Shown here in pieces: positions 1 through 10,795 of a stretch of 64,000 nucleotides of DNA. Every line of letters starts with the position of its first letter. The stretch's first letter is position 1. Both the position numbers and the translations under genes were made by a program. The stretch is from positions 250,501 through 314,500 of the forward strand of contig NW_014575560.1 of NCBI RefSeq assembly GCF_000708205.1, written 5' to 3'. The stretch comes from Mixia osmundae IAM 14324. Taxonomy: Eukaryota > Basidiomycota > Mixiomycetes > Mixiales > Mixiaceae. The notes below the pieces were generated by a model that ran no database searches, was not told where the DNA came from, and saw only the letters and a program-made list of their open reading frames with translations.

Positions 1-704
1 GTTGGCACAGCCGCCGATACCGTTCGGAGCAATGTTGGGTACTTTTGTGAAATCAATTTCCGCAAGCCAACCCTGGACTTGGGTCGAATTGAGGCTTGGC
101 AAGACGTCGAGCGCTGGCCATTGCGAGGGTACGATCGTCACTGCGCCCTTCATCAGCATCGGTTCGTGTCTGGAGATGACGCATCACACGGACCTGCAGG
201 AAGCGCAGGTGCATTTGAGCCGAGCCCTGTCGGTGTCGCGCCTGCTGTTGGCAGCGTGCCTTGTAGTGCGACTGTTGTGCCCGTCGCAGCTACGAGCACC
301 GTCGTGCTACCGCTAGCCGTGCCACTTGTCGCGCTAGGCACTGCAGCAGCACTGCTTGCCGCGCTTGTCTTTGCAGATTTTTTCCTTTTTGTTGTCGTTG
401 CATGCTGACGCTTGTGCAGCGCTGGCATTGGCTGCAGAACTGCAGCAGAAACAAGAGGATGGCGTGCCCTCAGCTTTGCCATATAGTATTGTTCGGAGTC
501 GCTCTGCCCAGTCCCGATCGACTGGCCGATGTGGGCATGACGAGCTTTCCTACTGAGTCTGCTTGCAGGAGGGGCGGCGTGTGCCTGAGCGAGCGAAAGC
601 TGATCGCTCGAGACAGGCGAGGCGATCAAGGCGGAAGTAGACGAGATGCAATGCGCGCTCAGGAGAAGCGCCGTGAGTCCGAATGAGTGTATGCTGTGTG
701 CCAT
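1..704 (-). CDS. Chitin deacetylase, secreted, N-terminal part only
   Basis: Enzymes of this family remove acetyl groups from cell-wall chitin to give chitosan. The start is ATG at 704. Residues 1-25 form a signal peptide with a hydrophobic LTALLLSAHCI core, followed by an Ala/Ser/Thr-rich stretch. Exon 1 runs 704..194; a 53-nt intron (193..141, donor GTCCGT, CTGAT branch, AG) leads to exon 2 (140..1). Exon 2 reads VPSQWPALDVLPSLNSTQ, then WLAEIDFTKVPNI and GGCAN, which matches the segment just before the NodB deacetylase domain in basidiomycete chitin deacetylases. The catalytic domain lies beyond the window edge, so activity cannot be judged. The family call rests on this short segment; the signal peptide is clear. 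Confidence 0.65.
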
Positions 705-979
705 TGTGCCTGACTTGTGCGTGTGTGTGATGTGATGCTTTCCGTGCGAACGATGTGTGTGTCAAGTAGTGCGAGCGGGTCCGCCTGCCTGCAGACGTTT
801 GCCGTCCTTCTGCGTTGTCTGTGCGTTCCAAAAAGACGCCAAGTATAGCCCAAAAAGTAGTGTGGTCAGTGCGAGAGGGATGCGCAGTTCGCGGCGCGCC
901 TTTCATCGTCGGGACGCGTCGATATTCGATCGCGCTCATGGAAGCGTGACGTTGCTGATCTGTGCGGTCATTGGCCCTA

Positions 980-2818
980 ATGGCCGAATTGCTCGACATA
1001 TCGTCAGACTCGTCGCTGCCGGAGCTGCCTTTCCTGACGCAACGTGCGCCGCCTTCGTCAAGTCCGCTTGTGTTCGATGATGGACTGGACGAAGCGGAAG
1101 AGGAGGCTGCCATGCCTTCTGGCATGATCCCCGTCATCTCTCGCTCGACCCTGCTCGAGGGAGCTCACACAATTCCCCGCTTCTATGCATGCTACCTCTT
1201 GCGCTCAAAGCGAAACGATAAGTATTCGAACAGAACTTATATCGGCTCGACGCCCGACCCTCCGCGTCGGATAAGGCAGCATAATGGCGATCTGACTGCA
1301 GGCGCATGGAAGACTCGCTTTGGCCGTCCATGGGAGATGGAGATGATTGTACACGGCTTCCCTTCGAAGTTGTCTGCGCTACAATTTGAATGGGCATGGC
1401 AAAAACCAGGTCAGTCACGCCATCTGCGGTACCTGAGTCCCACCTCTGGCAGACCACAAGCTCGTTTCCCGGACGATCGTAGTCGCAACAAGCCAGACAG
1501 AAAGGTTAGCGTACTCAAGGCCATGTTGACTTCGAAGCCTTGGAAAGTCATGGGGCTTGCCGTGACCGTCTTCAGCCCATTTGCTAGTCAGCTTTGGCGC
1601 GGTCTGTCTACCACCACCGCACTTACCTCGCCTTCCAAGCGAAAAGGCAAGGCCAAAGAAGCTGTTGATGAAACGCTCCTACCAGATACCTCGATACCGA
1701 TTTCAGTCGATCACGTCAATGTTGTCGAACGCTTCGAAGGTGTTGATGGACGACGCATAGAGCGTGAATCTGCTCCACCGAGGAAAACGATAGCGCGCTC
1801 TCCAGCACGATCGCGTTCCGTGACCCCCATCGAGGCAGTCTTACAGGAGCCCGGCATAGGCCCCATTGATGCCTCTGACAAAGATTTTGCCGAACTGCAT
1901 TGGCGCAAATGGGCGAGTCTCATCGAAGCGCAGCCCATCGCTGTCTGTCAGCTTTGCAGTAAGCAATTGGACAAAGAAGTAAGCTTTGCTTTGCCGCTGG
2001 CTGCTAATCAGAGCTGAACATGAACACAGCAACATCTGGACACTGTAATATGCACGAGCGAAGGATGCACCGCGCTATATCACCTCACCTGTCTCGCAGA
2101 ACGTCTGCTAGCCGAGAGTCCGCCAGACACTTCCTTGGCTCAGCCGCTCTTACCGATGAATGGCGTGTGTCCGACGTGCAAGAATTCGCTTCGTTGGATC
2201 GACCTGATCCGTGGCTGCTACCGGCGAAGAGATGGACCACCTAAAGAGAAACGCACACGAGCTAAATCAAAAGCCAAAGAAGTCGCAGAAGACGAAGAGA
2301 CTGAAAGTCCGAGAAAGAGGAAGCGCAAGGCCAAGGAGCCGACTGCAAGCACTGCGGGTCGGAAATCACGCCAGCGCAGCAGTACAGCCAGTCCCAATAA
2401 GGCCAGAGCGAGACAAATACTCGCTTCGCCGGCAGCATCAGATGCAGAAGCCGAGCCAACCACAAAGAGCAGATCGAGATCGCCTGCAAGAACGAAGATG
2501 AAAGCGACACTGCCTTTGCCTATCTTATCAGACAGCGACGCCGATCAGGCTGTAAAGACGAAGCCAGGAACGCCGAGAACGGCCAAAGCAAAGGCTGCTC
2601 TGCCTTCGCCGCTTTCGTCAGACAGCGATGAGCGCGCACTAGGCGACGAAATTTCGCTCGAAATACTGGAGAGCACGCCTGGCGTTTTCCGCATGCCGGA
2701 CAGTCCTGCCTATCTGTCGGATCTCGAGAAGAGTCTGAGTAGCATCCAGGTCGTCTCTGCTCCTTCGACACCTATCAAGAGAAGGCGGACGAAAGCAACA
2801 GCGCTGACCGACGCATGA
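980..2818 (+). CDS. SLX1: SLX1, structure-specific endonuclease catalytic subunit
   Basis: SLX1 partners SLX4 to cut branched DNA such as Holliday junctions and flaps in the nucleus. Exons are 980..1978 and 2030..2818 (51-nt intron, donor GTAAGC), giving about 595 aa. The GIY-YIG nuclease domain reads FYACYLLRSK, then RTYIGSTPDPPRRIRQHNG, with the catalytic Arg and a Glu in ALQFEWAWQ. A RING-like zinc finger crosses the intron: CQLC before it, then VICTSEGC, HLTC and CPTC after it, ending in LRWIDLIRGCYRRRDG. The tail is Lys/Arg/Ser-rich, with SDSD patches that could serve as nuclear targeting. The family is usually 250-400 aa, so the tail is long. An in-frame GTG at 962 lies upstream, but the first ATG is 980. 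Confidence 0.93.
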
Positions 2819-2867
2819 TCAAGACGCGCGAATGCAATCTATACAGGCGCGCGATCTGAGGCTTTTC

Positions 2868-3941
2868 TTATTTGATCAGCGGTATTGCATACTTGGCACA
2901 AACTTCTTTGCCGCGAGCGAGCCAGACTGTCTCTCCTGCAGGCGTGCCGTAAGATTCGAATCTGCCCGTTCTGATGTATGCGGAAAAGTTGGACTCTAGA
3001 CGCAGGTCTTCCAAGACGCCAATGAGCTGCAGCAGAGCTGTATCTGCGTCGATCACGCGCGCAGACGTCTTGTGGCGCGTGTGCCTCGAAGGCGGTCCTG
3101 TCAAATCTGACAGAGGCTCGAATGGGTTGAATGGAGGTATTTGGATCAGATTGTGCGGTTGGCAGGATGCCTTGATCAGGTCATCATCTATGAGAACAGT
3201 GTTCGTCTGGTCCCATCGAGCATCTGGATCGGACGGCCTTGTAGGTGCCACTTGAGACCATAGTAGATCAAGATTCTTGTAAGTTTGGCATTTGTTGGCG
3301 TATTCTTTGTCGGTCAGACCCATCTTGTCCCGAGCCCAGACTGCTTCCAGCCTGGTATCATCCGTGTTCAGGTCCAAAGCGACGACGAGCCTGTCGACGT
3401 TCTTCTGGGTGGCCGATGACCAGACAATTACGGACCACCGAGGGAGACCGTCCTCCCCCTTTCCGAAGAGATACGGCAGGAGTGAGGAGAGATATGGCCG
3501 TAGGGCGGGTCGAGTAGCGTCACCTGGTCTCCGGCCCGCTCGGCAGCAAAGCGTCTCGTTCAGATCGACGACAAGTAAGGGTGGAAAGGCTCTGTCAGCT
3601 ATATGTGCGCTACTTTTCGATGCCTTGTCCAAGTAGGCTTGAGTTGGTTTCGGTCGAGGACGAAACTGACGAACGGGCGGCTTTGTCGGCGCAGGCTGTA
3701 CAGAGAGCTGGGACAGACGAGAGGAGAGCTCATCTGCGCGCAGGAGGTCGGCACTTGAGCCTGCGATTGGCTCCGGACGAGACGGTATGCGAAGCTGTTG
3801 CCATTTCGGCGTCTTTGTGACTGTCTCTGTCGTCAATGGCCTAAAGGTATGTCAGGCAAGCGAATCAGACTTGCAACCCACTCGCCTTGTCGAACACCTG
3901 CTGGTCGATGATGCTGCCATATCGGAGACTGCACGCTTCAT
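2868..3941 (-). CDS. FCP1-homology (NIF-like) HAD-fold protein
   Basis: The protein has one FCP1/NIF homology domain, the fold of CTD phosphatases and Tim50. The large exon (3840..2868) has no usable ATG; a 44-nt first exon (3941..3898) joined over a 57-nt intron (donor GTGTTC, CCTGAC branch, TTTAG) supplies one, giving about 338 aa. The N-terminal ~80 residues are Pro/Ser-rich. The HAD core has LLVVDLNETLC, WSVIVWSSATQKNVD, a VWARD segment and NTVLIDDD. The usual DxDxT signature is DLNET here, so the second catalytic Asp is replaced by Asn. This DLN form is known in a fungal branch of the family and makes phosphatase activity doubtful. Substrate and location are not apparent. Confidence 0.8.
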
Positions 3942-4006
3942 GAGGGAGCCCCGCTAGGAGCGTGGACAGCAAGCAAATGGTATCATCAATTACAACAAAA
4001 AGCGCG

Positions 4007-6055
4007 TCATGCAGGCGTGACTTGGGGCTGCCATTTGACGCCCAGTGACTGCCCACGGTCTGTCTTGCTGGCGTTGGTAGCACGCGAGCTGTCCTTCGAC
4101 ACCTTGTGCGACGTCTTCGAGGCGCTTGACTTGACGCTGATATTCGATACACTGAGTTGAGAGGAAGAGGCTTTGGGCTTCAACCCAATGGCCATTCGAG
4201 CCTTGTCCATATGGCTCATGTTGCTCTGCTGTGATGGCGTCCTTTGTGGCATCGGTGCCTGAGGTCGGTTGACGCCTGTAGGTACGAGATCTACGGATAC
4301 GGGCGAATCCATGCTGCTCCGGGATGATGTGTCTAGCTTATCGAGTTTGTGATTAAGTAGATTGTCAATAACGTTGAGAGCATTACGTCGGCGGGTGCTA
4401 TGAGGCGTGAGACCGAGTCGCAAGTCTCTTGCTGTCGGTGACGGCTGAGTATGCTGTCCGGGTAAGCGGAGTCTATTGCCATGTCCGTCGCTGTGATTCG
4501 ACTTGACAGGCGAAGTGGCTGGCGTAGAGACGCCAGAAGAGGCTGGCGAGGTCCTCTTGCCGCTACTGCTTGACTTCGATCCTGCTTTCTTGGGTGTCGT
4601 GAAGCTCCTCGCCTTGTTGGGCGAGTGGTGCCCAGAATGACCAGATCGGATCGATGCCGAGCTTCTATTGCGAGCAGATGGCGTAAAGCTCGCGGCTCGA
4701 GATCGTGCTTCCGCAGTCTCTCTATGTTGTACAGATCCAGGCCTGGTGTCATGTTCAGCTTGGCTCTATAGACGAAGGATGAGGTAGACCCACGGCTGAA
4801 AGCTCCGCTCTCCAGCGATAAAGACCAATTCCAAGCTGACTTTGAGCAGCGCATTGGTCTTGCTCTTCCTGAGCAGGAATCGCTTCGAGGTCGTCTTGCC
4901 GACTTCCATGCGCTGTCCGGTATGGCCATTTGACACTGCGCGCTGCTGATCGCGCAAGCTTCGCAAAGAAGCGTGGGACGCCATTCGGCCTATGTTTGAA
5001 GCAGAACGCTTCATGCCTCCGCTGAGTCCAGCCAGTGTCGTCTCCACGAAATTGGCGAGGTCGATGCGAAGCTCGCCAACCTTGTTCTCCTCGAGTCTGC
5101 TCGAATCGGTGTGCATCTTCTGCTTGATCGACAGCTTCAGCAAGCAAGGTTGGAGCTCAGACGTCTTTGAAGAGACTGGCATCGAGACGGGGCACCTGAT
5201 CTTCTTGTCGAAGGAGACGGAATGATTTTTGAGCGGTCGCAGGGAAGTAGTGCCTTTTGGCTCGGCGACGGCACTCGACAGCTTTATGGTGTCGGGATCG
5301 ACCTTCCATCGCGGAGGGCTATCTGGTTTATCGTGCAGCTCCTTGCCAGTCGCATCTCGTAAACCTATGAGCGCGCTCGTCGAGGGTGATGTGTCGACAT
5401 TGCTCTGCTCGACTTGGGTCTTATCGGACGTACGGGTCGTCGTTGTGCTGACCATCAGCATTGGCGGCTTGGGCTTGCTTTCGCTCTTTGCAGCTGTGGG
5501 ATGCCCTTCCGATGGACTCTGCACGGTCGTGTTACTGTCCTCTCGTGCGAGCGAATGATCCATCCTGACTGTTCTGGCTCGAGAGTGACTCGCGTTGCTG
5601 CCTGCAGATGCAGAAGGATCGGAATCTGATCTCTGCCTGCCCCGAGGCCGCTCCTCGTAGGCTTTGTCGATCGTGATGACTTTGCCGTTCGCCAAAGGCG
5701 AGTGCTGACTGTTCTGAGAGGAGCGCAAAGCCGACAGTGGATGCAGAAACGCGCTTTGAGGTCCATCTCGCTTCTCTTCTGAAGCAGGTGGATCATCCGT
5801 CTGAGCCTGACTGTGATCTTCGGGCTTGTGCTGTCGCTTCGTGAGCTCTTTGCCCGGAGCTGATTGGTGGAGGTGATGTTGCAAGTGAGCCGGTATGGCG
5901 CTCGAGCTCGAGAGATAAGAGTGCTCAAACTTCCACTTGATACGGTAATCACCCACGACGAGCGGGACATTGGAGAGGTCGTGGATGGTGAGGATGCAGT
6001 CAAAGATGGCATGCTTGGAGTTGGGCAGATGCAACGCCCTCGTCAGCGCGTCCAT
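4007..6055 (-). CDS. NT-C2 (EEIG1/EHBP1-type) domain protein
   Basis: Exons are 6055..4794 and 4742..4007 (51-nt intron, donor GTGGGT), about 665 aa. The N-terminal C2-like domain found in EEIG1 and EHBP1 is split by a ~200-residue low-complexity insert: it opens with FDCILTIHDLSNVPLVVGDY and IKWKFEH, and resumes with LKNHSVSFDKKIRCPVSMPV, LQPCLLKLSIKQ, KVGELRIDLANFVE and ALLKVSLELVFIAGE. NT-C2 domains are thought to bind membranes and link to Rab or actin machinery. The rest is Ser/Thr/Pro/Lys-rich, with a short helical patch (NVIDNLLNHKLDKLD). A large disordered insert inside the C2 fold is common in fungal members. The precise role is unknown. Confidence 0.8.
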
Positions 6056-6534
6056 CCCGCCGAGTCTGCACCCTTGCCGGTACGAGCTCGATACACGGGC
6101 TGTCAGACGGAATGACGGTTGTCAGAGGTTGCGTGAGCGCTACCAGTCCGGTCTGCTGAGTGTCAATCCCGACAAAGCTTAAGCCCGTGGTCGCCGTCGT
6201 GAGGGTGACGGCCAAATGTCCGGGGCCAGTCCTGCCCGCGTTTGCTCCCAAGATCACTGTCGTCACAGTCCTGCCGTCATTGTATCCGAAGCAGCTGGAC
6301 CGAGCACACTTATGGATGGCCGTGTGTCATCATCATCAGTCGCTCGGCCGCTCAGCGGGATCGACAAGTGGACGCGTCAATTGTTTGGCAAGCCGGCTGA
6401 AAAAGTTCGTGCCGAGGGACGCCAACTGGGTCGAGCGGGTAGCGAGGAGGTCGAGCTGACTGTCGGAAGGAGATGATCTGCGCGAGGCGGTAGTATCCGG
6501 TCAGCTATCGTCGAGTACTGCGCGGTGCGAGAGC
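6056..6534. promoter_or_regulatory. Shared divergent promoter region, NT-C2 gene and bHLH gene
   Basis: This 479-bp stretch separates two divergent start codons (6055 minus, 6535 plus). I see no convincing coding exon on either strand, only short shadow frames. A run of CAT repeats lies near 6330. It most likely holds both promoters and 5' leaders. No specific binding site can be named. Confidence 0.4.
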
Positions 6535-9532
6535 ATGGAGGCATCACCGGGCGATCCCACAATGTTCACGAGCGAGATGGATCTCCTGTCGACGCTCGAC
6601 TTTGCCTCACCAACGTCGAGCGCGAGTCTCGCGGGCGCTCAAGCGGGCAGTGTGACTTCACCAGGCGCTCCTGTCGTCGCCTCGAGCACCTTAGCTGCTG
6701 GTACGATGCTCAAACAATCACAATCTACTCAGCCATCCATGTCAGCCTATCCGACGGGCATCGCGAATCCGCATCATCCTAGGCCGCCTTCGCCCAGCTC
6801 GAGCAGAGCGTTCAGTAACGCGTTCAACAATATGTCCAGCAGCGTCACCAGCAGTCTAGATGCCCAGTCGCCCGCTGCCATGTACCAGGATGGCGCGTCG
6901 CCTGCTGGCTCTGTCAGTTCTGCGCGATCGCATCCATCTGGCTCGATGCACAGGCAGATCTCCGTCGATGTTGGGCCATCGACCCCTCTTGCAGGACCTT
7001 CGCATGAGTCAGCGCGATTCCATTGGCCGATGGCCGCCTCACCCGGTCCTGCGGGGTCTGCTCAGCTTTCCGGCTCAGACAGAGCTACTGGCAGGAGTCA
7101 GACCGCTTCACCTCGTCTACCGCCCTCGTTCGGTACGGTCGCCTCTCATGGGTCTGCACAGCCAACAGCAAGCGGGCACAGTAAGACGCCATCGATGCAG
7201 CCAGCTTTGCCGCAGACGATCTTGGATCAGCTCATAAAGGAGCATCAGATGAGATCTGGTCCGCCGAGTCCTGCATCTCAAGGCTCGGCCACCGCCTCTT
7301 CGATGACGTTCTCGAGCGGCAGCCACCGGCGTTTTGAATCGAGTGGTGCCGCTGCCACACTCCAGCATGCACTGCCGAGTGGCTATTCGCACCATACACA
7401 GTCGCCATCCGGTCGCTCGCAGCCGCAGACTCAATCTCAGGCTTCTGCAAGCATTGCTGCTTCGCTTGCACTTGCGGCAAGCCTGAAAGCCGCATCGCAG
7501 CATGCAACAACGTCAAGCAACTATGCTCACATGACGACGCAGCCTCAGTCTTACAGTCATGCTGGACCGGATTCGAAATACCTTCAGCCGACTGCCGGCC
7601 ACGTCCGCATGACCTCTGATGGCTCTGCTGGCAGCTTACCCGCGCTCAACTTTGATCTCGACGTACCTGTCAACATGGATGACCTTCAACAATTCTTGCA
7701 GCAACACCAGCAGACCGGCACTGGGTCTGGACGTCTCAGCAACCACGACATGCTGGCATCTATCGGTCCAGGCGCGAGTAACGGTAGCTCGAGTGGCTTT
7801 AGAACTGAATCGGACCCCTGGGACGAGGAATCGGTACGCATTAGCGTCATATCTGCTCACAGACGCCTGATAATAGATGCAGCTTCTTTTCACACCGCTT
7901 CTCTCGCCCGCAATGACGCCAATGTCGAGCTTCTCGCAAGTCGGCTCAAGTGGTCCGATGCCGAGTCACGTCAGCCCGGCAGAGTTCTTCTCGCCTCTCA
8001 CATCGCCGGCGCTGCAGCCTAACGATGGCGGACAGATCCCATCGAACCTGAGCAGCTTGAGTGAACTCGTCCAACAGGCCAATGCAATGGGTCTCGGACC
8101 CAATGATATCTCGACCGCCATCAAGGCCCATGCTTTCATTCTGCAGAACCCGGGCGCTTTTGGGAACTTTGGCTCTGCATCGGGCGCTCAAACGAACGCG
8201 ACATCGACCGGCAACGGACACAATCGCGGTTCCTCTCGCTCGCAACCTCGCGAAAGACCTTCGCCTATGATGAATCCCGTCAAGCGGGTCTCGACGAAGA
8301 AGAAAGGCGCTCGCAATACGCTCTCTGCTAATGCCTCGCCCGCATTACTGCCTAGGAGCGGCGGTAGCTCCACCTCGTCGCCAAGCTTGCTCGCTCAATC
8401 CAATGCAAGCATCAACGGTCGCTCGACACCGGACACATCAAGCTCGCCGCCTCACGCAGACGGGAGCAACACGCCGTCGCCTGTTGACCTCGAGCACACC
8501 AAAGAGGTGACGATCTCAGACTCGATGCTGCCGCCGCCTCTGCCGCTGTCCAGTTCAGCCATGGCGCCCGTTACGCCTGCGAGTATTATGAACTTCTCTG
8601 CGAATCAGATGACTCACATGCACTCGCCTGTCTTCTCGGCATCTACGACCCACGACGACAACCTGATACCGTTTGAGACATCGGCAGTGCCTGCCAAGAG
8701 AACCCGAACTGGACGGAAATCCGCTTCTGCAAGCCCAAGTCTGAACCCTCAGCTCGACGTCGAACCCAGGCGTAAAGGCGTCAATGCTACGAGCGACAGT
8801 GGTCCTGTCATGACGTCAAGCGGGCGGGTAGTGCAGCCCGCCAAGTCTGCTGTCACGACTCTGACCAAAGCCAAGCGTTCTAGCCGCTCGAAAGCATCCA
8901 GTGAGTGCCTCTTCTGTTCCTCAATCTATACGCTCAAAGGGTTCGCAGTGCAAGATAGCGATTACAACGGCAAGACACCTTTGCCGGACAACCGCAAGAC
9001 GAGTCACAAAGCTGCAGAACAGAAACGCAGAGACAGTCTCAAGTCGTGCTTTGACGAGCTCCGATATCTGCTCCCGCCTATCGCGCCTGATCTCGAAGAG
9101 GATGCAGCTGAAGGACTGCGTAGGCCAGGCGAAGGCAACGTCGGCGGCCAGCGCGGCATCGTCGTCGATCCGCTCAATCCCAATAAAGGCATCAGTAAGG
9201 TCGCCTTGCTTCGCAAATCCAATGAGTATATCATCAAGCTCCACCGACGCATGGCCAAGCGGGACGATACGATCGGTCTGCTGCGCGAACGTGTGAAGGA
9301 ATTCAAACGACGTCTCGGCGAGCCGGAAGACGAAGGGTTGGACGGCATCGACTTTTCAAACGATTCAGAAGCAGAGGAAGATCGGAGAGAGCGACAAGCA
9401 TGGAGAGAGCCAGACTTCTTTGCAGAGGAAGAGATCGAAGTGCAGACAGCAAGTGTGACGCCTGTACGTCGAGGCTCGCGATCACGAAGAAGCGTTTCAG
9501 AGACGTCGGACGTGATGGATTACACACTGTAG
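6535..9532 (+). CDS. bHLH (Myc-type) transcription factor
   Basis: The product is a large nuclear DNA-binding regulator of about 966 aa. Exons are 6535..7833 and 7883..9532, with a probable second intron at 8901..8948 (GTGAGT...GCAG, 48 nt), which is in frame and stop-free. The first ~800 residues are Ser/Pro/Gln/Ala-rich, as in activation regions. The bHLH lies near the C-terminus: basic region RKTSHKAAEQKRRDSLKSCF, helix 1 FDELRYLLPPI, an acidic/Gly-rich loop of ~35 residues, and helix 2 ISKVALLRKSNEYIIKLHRR followed by a short coiled coil. The long loop is typical of a basidiomycete bHLH branch. Target genes cannot be inferred. The tail is acidic. Confidence 0.88.
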
Positions 9533-9658
9533 ACAACAACATTGAGACGGCAATCTAGATGCTGTCGACCAGGTAGACAGAGACTTTTCAGCTAATTCAG
9601 AGATGTATTTACGTGAGCTTGTGCGTACGAGTAGATGCAGACATTTTTAGTGTAGCCT

Positions 9659-10417
9659 CTATGCTGGTCGGGATTCCGCTGCGGCTGCCTGCTTGACTCG
9701 CCCATACTGGGGCAAGATCTCACGAAGGACTTCGAGATGTTTGAGGTGCAGAGCGCGGGCCTGGTCAGCGCCCACGCCGGTCCATTTGCGTCGCATGGCG
9801 TCCTTTCCATAGATGACGGTCTGACTTGGCAGAGTCTCTGTATAGATGCTGTTGCTGTCTGCTGCCTCGTCGATGTTATCGAAGAAGGGTTGTGGAGCGA
9901 CCTGACAGCCTGCGCCAATCGTGCAGCGGTCCGTGACGCTCGTCTGAGCAGTCAGACGACACCTGCCTCCGAATGTGTTGGAGCTGCCAACGACGGGACA
10001 CTCGACGCCTGGCCACCTGGATGAGCTCACGACTGCGCTATTCGCGCGTACAGACTGACGGCAGCCGACTTCGAAGTGGTTGTAGTCGCCTATGATCATG
10101 GGTTCCTTGCGTCTATCGGGTCTCTGTCAGGCGCGCCAATGCTCGCGAAGAGGGGTGTCGCACCGATTGAGAATGGTTGCGTTCTCTTCGATGATGTTCC
10201 CTTTGCCTATCACTATAGCTCCTCCACCTAGCGCTGCGATACCACGTCGATTGAGGTGAGCATAGCTGTAGAAGCTCGTGTCGGGCGAACCTAGGATACT
10301 CGCGCGAGGATGGAGGACCGTGCCGGGACCGATGGTGATCTCGCCTCGCAGGTCGACATCTGTACAGATCGTCGCTCGACTGCTGACGATGAACTTGTCC
10401 GACTGGCGAGTCGACAT
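9659..10417 (-). CDS. DCTN6: Dynactin subunit 6 (p27), left-handed beta-helix
   Basis: p27 belongs to the pointed-end complex of dynactin, the dynein adaptor. Exons are 10417..10164 and 10121..9659; the 42-nt intron (donor GTGCGA, acceptor ACAGAG) removes an in-frame TGA that otherwise splits the gene, giving about 238 aa. Hexapeptide turns of a beta-helix are visible: ATICTDVDLRGEITIGPGTV, IVIGKGNIIEENATILN, then after the splice EPMIIGDYNHFEVGC, DRCTIGAGC and TVIYGKDAMRRKWTG. The VIYG...RR end is diagnostic of p27. A stretch of ~15 residues around SSSRWPGVECPVVG is longer than I would expect and might hide a further splice. The p62 partner of the same complex lies at 50.4-52.1 kb. Confidence 0.88.
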
Positions 10418-10795
10418 CGCCTGGCGGCCGCAGTGGTCGATCTCCGCACACCGACGGGGAAACCTGAGCGGGAGGTGGCGTCTTCACGCTACTTAGCGCG
10501 CAAGGCGACGACAGACTCTCGGGCAGAGGCACCAGGCTCCTGAGGGCCATGGCCTGCTAGCATCGCAGCGACGACGCCTGCTCACCGAATTGGCTGCACA
10601 AGAGAAGCCAGGCTTTGCCAGTCCGGGGCTAGCAAAGCGCCAAGCGCTGGCACTTGCTCTCGATCTCGTTAGCGTCAGATTCACACGGTCCCTCGCACGC
10701 CTGCCGTCATCTTTCCACTCGTCTCTTGCTCCAGCTCGAAAGAGAGTCTTCCTTGGGCACCCGGAAAGGCGGAGGGAGGATCAATTGGGCGGGAA
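10418..10795. promoter_or_regulatory. Divergent promoter region, DCTN6 and LisH regulator
   Basis: The 378 bp between two divergent ATGs hold no reading frame that looks like a protein family. The plus-strand half is rich in short C/T tracts (for example around 10685-10745), as is common in fungal leaders. Nothing more can be identified. Confidence 0.35.

Noticed and set aside
10121-10163. In-frame TGA in the dynactin p27 gene, possibly a broken gene or stop read-through
   Set aside because: A 42-nt intron with GTGCGA donor removes the TGA and restores the conserved EPMIIG junction, so the gene looks whole.
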